A stretch of DNA of 64,000 bases from NCBI RefSeq assembly GCF_001632365.1, contig NW_024468513.1, forward strand, positions 801,167-865,166. Reading direction: 5' to 3'. Each line of letters starts with the position of its first letter. Within the stretch, counting starts at the first letter, position 1. Of this stretch, positions 58,275 to 64,000 are shown in pieces. The stretch comes from Laetiporus sulphureus 93-53 (lineage: Eukaryota > Basidiomycota > Agaricomycetes > Polyporales > Laetiporaceae). Both the position numbers and the translations under genes were made by a program. Under the pieces are notes generated by a model. That model was not told the DNA's origin and did no database searches. It saw only the letters and a program-made list of their open reading frames with translations.

Positions 58275-59342
58275 ATGCAATCGCCAACTTGCACCCGTCT
58301 TCGCATCCGTTCAGTGCACGACGCGGAGGTGGTCCTCCACGCGGTTTTCCTCGGTCGCTTGCCTATGATCGTTCGCCGGCTCGACGACGAGGACCGAATG
58401 GCGTTGACGTCCGGGTGCATCTACGTGTGGGAGGAACGAAGTAGCAACCCACTGGAAGCGACCGGTCAAGAAATACAGCGGTTCACAGAAGGGCGCAGCT
58501 GGGGTCCCTCCCGTGCCCGTGACGTGCGTACGCTCCTCCATTTGTCGCTGCCCCTGCCCGCGCCTGATGACATAGCGTCCGGATGCTTATTTGCTGACAT
58601 CCTTCTTGAAATGGAATAGGACTTTCTGATATACTACGAGAAGGAGAGTCAGGGTAGACCGTCCCTTTTGCTAAGGAACAATCTGATAGGGTGGGTAATC
58701 TATGACGCTTACGGAATTATCTGTCGCTCGGCTTCTAGTCGCGGCGCTCAAATTGTTCACTTTATTTCACGTCATACAGATGCTCCCCATTGGTAAAACA
58801 AACATATTCTGTTTTTGTCCATATTCCCGGGCAAAATCCTCGTAAATGGCATCTAAGTGGGTTTTTTAAGTTTTACGAGAGCGGAACATTCTTCTTACCA
58901 CATCTCAGACGCATACTACACGCAGGATACGCTCGAACAGCTGCGCACCATCGACGATATCCCTCAGTTAAGCACCATTGAGGTCCCACCGAATCGCTAT
59001 ATCTGTGCCCGCATGGGCGGTGCACGTAGAGCAAATCGAGGGCTCACGCAGACACAACTGACGACTGCGAAAGATCATTCGCGCATAGCTTCTTCTCGAG
59101 CGGCCAACTGTTCACCAGATTCAGAGAGATCTTCTTCTCAAACTCCTAGCCCAGACAGTCCTTCATTCACAGTTCCGTCACCTCGCATTCGTTATCCCGT
59201 ACAATATGTCGGAAGAACGGGCGACATAGTGCATTTTGAGGGTCGCCGTCTTGCCCCATTAGAGTTTCTAGAGAACATCTCCCCCAAAGCTCGTGATCCG
59301 GTCGACGATCAGGCACTCAAGTCTTTCAGCGGGAGGATGTGA
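58275..59342 (+). CDS. WOPR-domain (Gti1/Pac2 family) regulator, copy 3
   Basis: Four exons join in frame. The start MQSPTCTRLRIRSVHDAEV leads into WOPRa: VLHAVFLGRLPMIVRRLDDE, SGCIYVWEERSSN and IQRFTEGRSWGPSRARD. After an intron of about 96 nt comes DFLIYYEKESQGRPSLLL, then LVKQTYSVFVHIPGQNPRKW. The intron at A|gtgggt leads to NAYYTQDTLEQLRTIDDIPQ (WOPRb core). The expected LVVPEG.F motif is replaced by STIEVPPNRY. The Ser-rich tail is short (SPDSERSSSQTPSPDSPSF) and ends LKSFSGRM. It shares the RFTEGxSW form with copy 1, on the opposite strand and about 19 kb away. Retained motifs suggest function, and the altered motif after the second half is a real difference. Confidence 0.88.
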
Positions 59343-62300
59343 TGCGATGGACTCAGCACAAGGCCAGCTTGGAGCTAATGGACAAAACACTTACTTAAAG
59401 TTTGTAGCATACATATGGACTCTAAGGATACATACGCCATTTATTCGCTTCAAACGGGGACATTACCGGAGACCGGGTCATTCTGTAAATGAAGTAGTAA
59501 CTGAATTTCTGGCGAAAGCCAACCGCATCACCACCGATTCCCCGATGTGCGTCCGTGTCAATGTTCTCGACTCTTCCTCGGCTTACGCATCCCCCTTTGC
59601 AGTCTGTGGAATTAGAGCGTTCGTTATATTATTCGTGCTCAAATTGAATACGAATGGAATCGGAACTATCTTTTAGATCCGACAACCACACATCACCTGA
59701 GACGAAAATCTGGCCTCGAAGTAATACAACAGACTTAGGGGATACCTCAAGCTAAGTCATTACTTTGACAACTTCTATAGCGACAGTCGTGCTAATGAAG
59801 TGTTCCCGATGCCGGTCAAGTATGCGGCTGCTGAACTGGTCTCATGGTTTAGCCATGTGGACGCGGCGACTCGATGAGTGTCAAGAGGATCGTAAATCGC
59901 CGATTAGCAACAGTGAAGATAAGCAGGCAATCTTCGACTTCCAATAGGAATCAAAGTGGTCTTTCAAGATTACAAGGACAGCACCCGTGCCGCGGCGAGG
60001 GTGTGATTTGCTGAAGACAAACGGGAATGTGAGAGGACCAGATCCGAGTGACCGGCTCGAGCCATGAGAGAAAAGATCCCCTAGCAGCCTGCTCCGCCCC
60101 GCAGAAGTCCTGCAAACAACGCGGCGCTGCGCCTTAGCACAGGTTCGTTCTCACGATGCCAACGGGAGTGCCATCGATTGCACTAGCTATTGCAAGCGGC
60201 GGCGCTGACATACCTTCACAATGATGCCGCCAACGCTTGTCTATCGTGTTAACTCAGGCAGTTAGGCAGCGCATCGTCCATCTAACAAGGGTTTTCTGGG
60301 CGAATGCGAGTGACGGCGCCCGAGAAGTGCTTCTGGCCTCGAAACGGATGAAATCCTTATCAAACACGCGTCCTAGAGCGCCCAATTTCGAGAGCTGGCC
60401 ATACACTGATGTGTTAACAGTCCAATGTACAATAAAAAGGGTGCGCATGCAATTAATGATCGCAAAAATACATACCGCATATATAAATGATCCAGCGCCA
60501 GAACGACGTCGGTCAAAACAGTGAAATTAATTTGGAGCGAATCTACGTGCAATGTTATTCGAGGGTCCCACCACAGCATATGACCGATAAAGCAGATAGC
60601 AGACCTCAGGACCTCATGACAAGTCAGGTGCCCTTTGGGGACGTTCAAGCTCCCACTTTGGAGAAACTGTCGCAAGCGCCGGAATGTTAGCACTTCATTT
60701 GTGCGATTCGTGCAGGCACGTATTGGGTGAAAATAAGCCCGTTGAGCCCAGCATAGCTCGGGATTACACGGCAAACCATGGCCGTAAGAGTGCAAATGAC
60801 CTTGACCCGGTAGCGGTGAAATTTATACGCGTCACGATAGAGGTGGCGCAATGACTTAATCCACGTGAAAGGGACACAGCTGAATCACATCGTATTGCAT
60901 TCAGATCGCCTTCTGTCAATGCTCTCCTAGAGCGTGTTCCAATTGTGAGCCCAGGAATGCTGCTACTGCGTATGTCTTACGCCGCCGCTGCTTATGTGCA
61001 TGGCGTCCTAATACATGTATGAGTCAAAGGAGGAAAATCGCTCAGATGTCACTTTCATGATTAGCCTGGGAAGATGCTCACTTATATTCGGCGTCACAAT
61101 CCCGGCTCATTGAGAATGGCAGAGGTATGCAACAGAGGAATGCAACAGAGGAAGACAACACGGATTGTAGGCGCCGGGGCAGTGCCGCTGGGTCATCTTG
61201 AACTGGTTTTGCGAAAGGGGATGATTATTGAGAATACTAAAAATGTGGCGCACACCAAGTCACTGGACACATTTGCAAATAACAAAGCGTCTGCAAATCA
61301 TCTTGAAACAACGTGTTTCTCTGAATTACCAATTTTTCCTCACGGTGATGGGGTCCAGTGCAGTCTGTAGATATCGGAATCAATCGTCGACCTGCGCGCT
61401 CCCGGAGCACATAGACTGGACCTGACAAACATGAGGCACGTTGAGATGCCGGACCGTCGGCTTGGAGCCCAGTAGGAGAAACTGTGGGCTGAATGTTAAG
61501 TTTGGTGAGGCAAGAGAAGATCAGGAGAGCACTGGGGAGATTTACATCGTTGATGGAAGCGCTAAAGGTTGCCATGACAAGACATTGAACATTATCTCTC
61601 GAAACGCAAGTCTACGCCTTTATACGGTCATGCATAAGATCGAGACTTGCCCATCTCGCTCGTAGTATCTTTGAAGCAAACCGCCGATATCCGATTCCCG
61701 AGGATGGAAAGGATAAAAGTACAGTGGGGGGTTTGCTTGATTCCAAGAAAGTTAAAGTTCAGTCGGAGATCCTCCACAAATCCCAGAATTGCCGACTGCA
61801 GGATCATTGATGTCGTGAGTGACACCTTGAGAATATGAGAAAACGTCCATTGTTCTGATATCAGATTACTGTAAGTTCGAACGGCATGCAATGCACGTCG
61901 GGAGATCAAGAGAAAGGATTTGTGTACGCCGCGGAAATCAGACCAATAATAACGAATCATGAACTGATAATTCACGTACTATGTCCAGCCGTTCGCCTCG
62001 TGAAACGGCTACCTTCGGCAATGGTTCGGTGACGGCGACAGTGAGTTTGAGCTTCCGCAGAGGTTATGAGGGGTAAACATAGGAGTTGCCTGCAGTTTCC
62101 GATCGAGTACAACGTGAACAAAAGACGTCATGAATGGCAAGGCATGCACCTGAATGAGTTTTCATTACTCACCGGTCAGTTCGCATCTTGTCCTCGGAGC
62201 GTACACATCAACGGAGGATTGGTGTAGAAGGTGGGCGAAACTCGCACTCGGGGACAATGGGCCAGGTATGCAGCAAAATTTGCTGAACCAAAAGAATTTA

Positions 62301-64000
62301 TGCACTTGGTGAGCCTTGTTGCCTGAAAACCATCCTGCGCTAAGTTTTCGAGCCCAAGTGAAACCTCGAGATGATATCAAGATATTTGCGGAGGACTGTT
62401 GATAGACTCTTTGGCCGATGTCTTCAGGAGGAAATCCAGTACAAAGCAAGTGCCAGCAGAAAGCCACGTCCCTCGTAGTTGACCTTGATAACGGTAAGAT
62501 GATAGATTCGCCTTGACGACAGGCAGAGTCATTCCTGATAGCGATTGATAGATACCCGCCGATTGCTATGGAAAGCGACCGGCCCACAGCTTGCCCCTCG
62601 ACGACTCTATAATCCCTTTCGCTGCTAGGCTCTGAGATAAACGTATAACGATATAATGAATGACTCACTAGGACAATTTTCGCCGCAGCGAGCCCTCGGC
62701 GACATGGTGACTCCAGCGCTGTCGAGTCAAAATCAGTGGGATGAAACATACGGCGACTGGATTGCCGCAGATTGAAGCTCGGTGTGCGCGGGTCTGCATA
62801 GACGACTGTCATATATTTCACCTCTCGGTAGATGCTGTTGACGGCGGGTGTAGATCGAACTGCCACGATTGTCAGCCTGTATGCTCTTGCGAGCCGGCTT
62901 ACGAATGGAACTATCCGCAGAACATTGCCACGCAAAAGCGGTTTTGGCACGCGGCAATTCGCATATGTCTGAACTTAATCCAGGAAATTGGCTTGCTGTC
63001 GGCACAATTATGTCATCGAAGTCAGTGCAACTGAACAGATATCAAATGCGGAATCAAGGAGATGAAACCGCCGTATTGTCTTGCAGAAACATCCACGACC
63101 TGTCCCAGCGATGTTGAGCCTCAATACATCTCCGAATGATTCCGTTCTGGGCATAAACCTGTCGATGGCCAGTCTTCCCTACAATTCACCACACTGGGAC
63201 CGAGGTCATCGGCTCGGTTCCAACTTTGAATGTCCGTTGATCCACCAGTGCGTGACACTGAACTCAGCCTACTGCGTGCGGCATCGTGGGCTCTGCGATG
63301 TGGGTCTGGTGCTGAGCACGAGAACGTATTCCTGTGACAAGGTTCAGGAACCTTCGGTCAGAAACATACCTCCACAAGCATATGCTTTGATTCTTAGAAC
63401 ATCCTGCTCGGCGAATATCTCCGCCTCCATGCAGCATCATGCTCCAGTCGACTGTGTTCGTTTATGTTCGAGCACCAGTAGAAACACTGCAGAAATAAAG
63501 CATCCAACAGAGTATAAAGGAGGACTTCTGCTTCCCAGGAAGAACGTGCCGCAGAGGCCCTAGGCCCGGAAGCACTTTGAACGTCAGATTTTCTCGCAGA
63601 TCGCGCGAGAACCGTCATTCGGAACCTTGTTCCCCTACCCAGTCCCCTTGTTCTTCCATTGGTAAGCAAGATATGATATTGTTTGTCGACGCCTATGAGC
63701 TATGGCCCCGTGGCAGTATGCCCTGCCCTGGCACATATTCCTGGGGCCTGGGCCCCGTTGATGATCTCGCACAAGCTCGCAATGATGTGCTATGACTAGC
63801 ATGGCATGAGCTGGATGGCTGCTTTCCGCCCTTCGCACATCCTGGGCGCTCGACGGATCTTCGGCTGGTTCCGATACAAATCGGAAAACAGGCAACATGG
63901 CCCAGGCTTGCCGCAGCATGCGCTACGATGCTTGCGGTTTGGATTTCCTCGCAGGTAACGGCAGCTGCATCATAGGTGACGGTTCTAGTTGCGCGGTCCG
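59343..64000. other. Gene-poor right edge, only eroded frames
   Basis: About 4.7 kb with many short frames on both strands. Minus-strand pieces at 60373-60795 and 61628-61975 contain hydrophobic runs (VFLRSLIACAPFLLYIGLL; SHILKVSLTTSMILQSAIL), possibly scraps of membrane protein genes. The longest frame (62165-62950, minus) has no family signature. I support no gene, RNA or mobile element here. Confidence 0.35.

Noticed and set aside
62165..62950. 261-codon minus-strand frame at the right edge
   Set aside because: No family motif, unusual composition, and overlapping frames on both strands. Its length alone is not enough to call a gene.

Overview
This is a stretch of nuclear DNA from a filamentous basidiomycete, most likely an agaricomycete of the polypore type. 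Genes lie on both strands and are cut by many short introns, mostly about 45-65 nt with GT..AG ends. Almost every gene could be assembled only by joining exons across these introns. The protein families fit this group: an SRPK-like kinase with an HTD catalytic motif, F-box proteins, WOPR (Gti1/Pac2) regulators, a Vps3844-type ER protein and an S28 secreted peptidase. I saw no bacterial-style operons, CRISPR arrays or rRNA, and no tRNA that I could defend.

Layout. The left edge (2-907) is the 3' part of a protein made of tandem CCHC zinc knuckles. From 1.4 to 25.5 kb the window is gene-dense and mostly housekeeping: a cupin (-), mevalonate diphosphate decarboxylase (-), the Ccr4 deadenylase (+), a muskelin orthologue (+), prefoldin subunit 4 (-), ribosomal stalk protein P1 (+), a Ser/Thr-rich two-TM protein (-), a Vps3844-family ER protein (+), an unknown protein (+), an SRPK-like kinase (-), a decayed S28 peptidase copy (-) and an intact S28 peptidase (-). 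From 26 to 36 kb there is an unnamed multi-exon gene (-), a broken F-box gene (+), a small coiled-coil protein (-), the TFIIA large subunit (+) and an intact F-box protein (-).

From 37.8 to 59.4 kb there are three separate WOPR-domain genes (37.9-39.5 -, 42.3-43.4 - and 58.3-59.3 +). Between the second and third lies a repeat-bearing stretch (46.4-48.4 kb) with an inverted AAGTGA-type repeat region and a decayed LINE RNase H fragment. It is followed by a compact block of three intact genes: cysteinyl-tRNA synthetase (+), free methionine-R-sulfoxide reductase (-) and glycolipid transfer protein (+). The stretches 53.9-58.3 kb and 59.3-64 kb contain only eroded open frames that I cannot name.

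The genes do not form one pathway. The left half is conserved housekeeping in compact divergent and convergent pairs. The right half alternates conserved genes with family expansions and relics. Most notable are the three WOPR paralogues, the tandem S28 pair in which one copy is dead, the internal duplication of the zinc-knuckle array with a frame switch, three GC-AG introns, and the two alternative starts of the CysRS gene. I did not find a clearly new multi-gene system.
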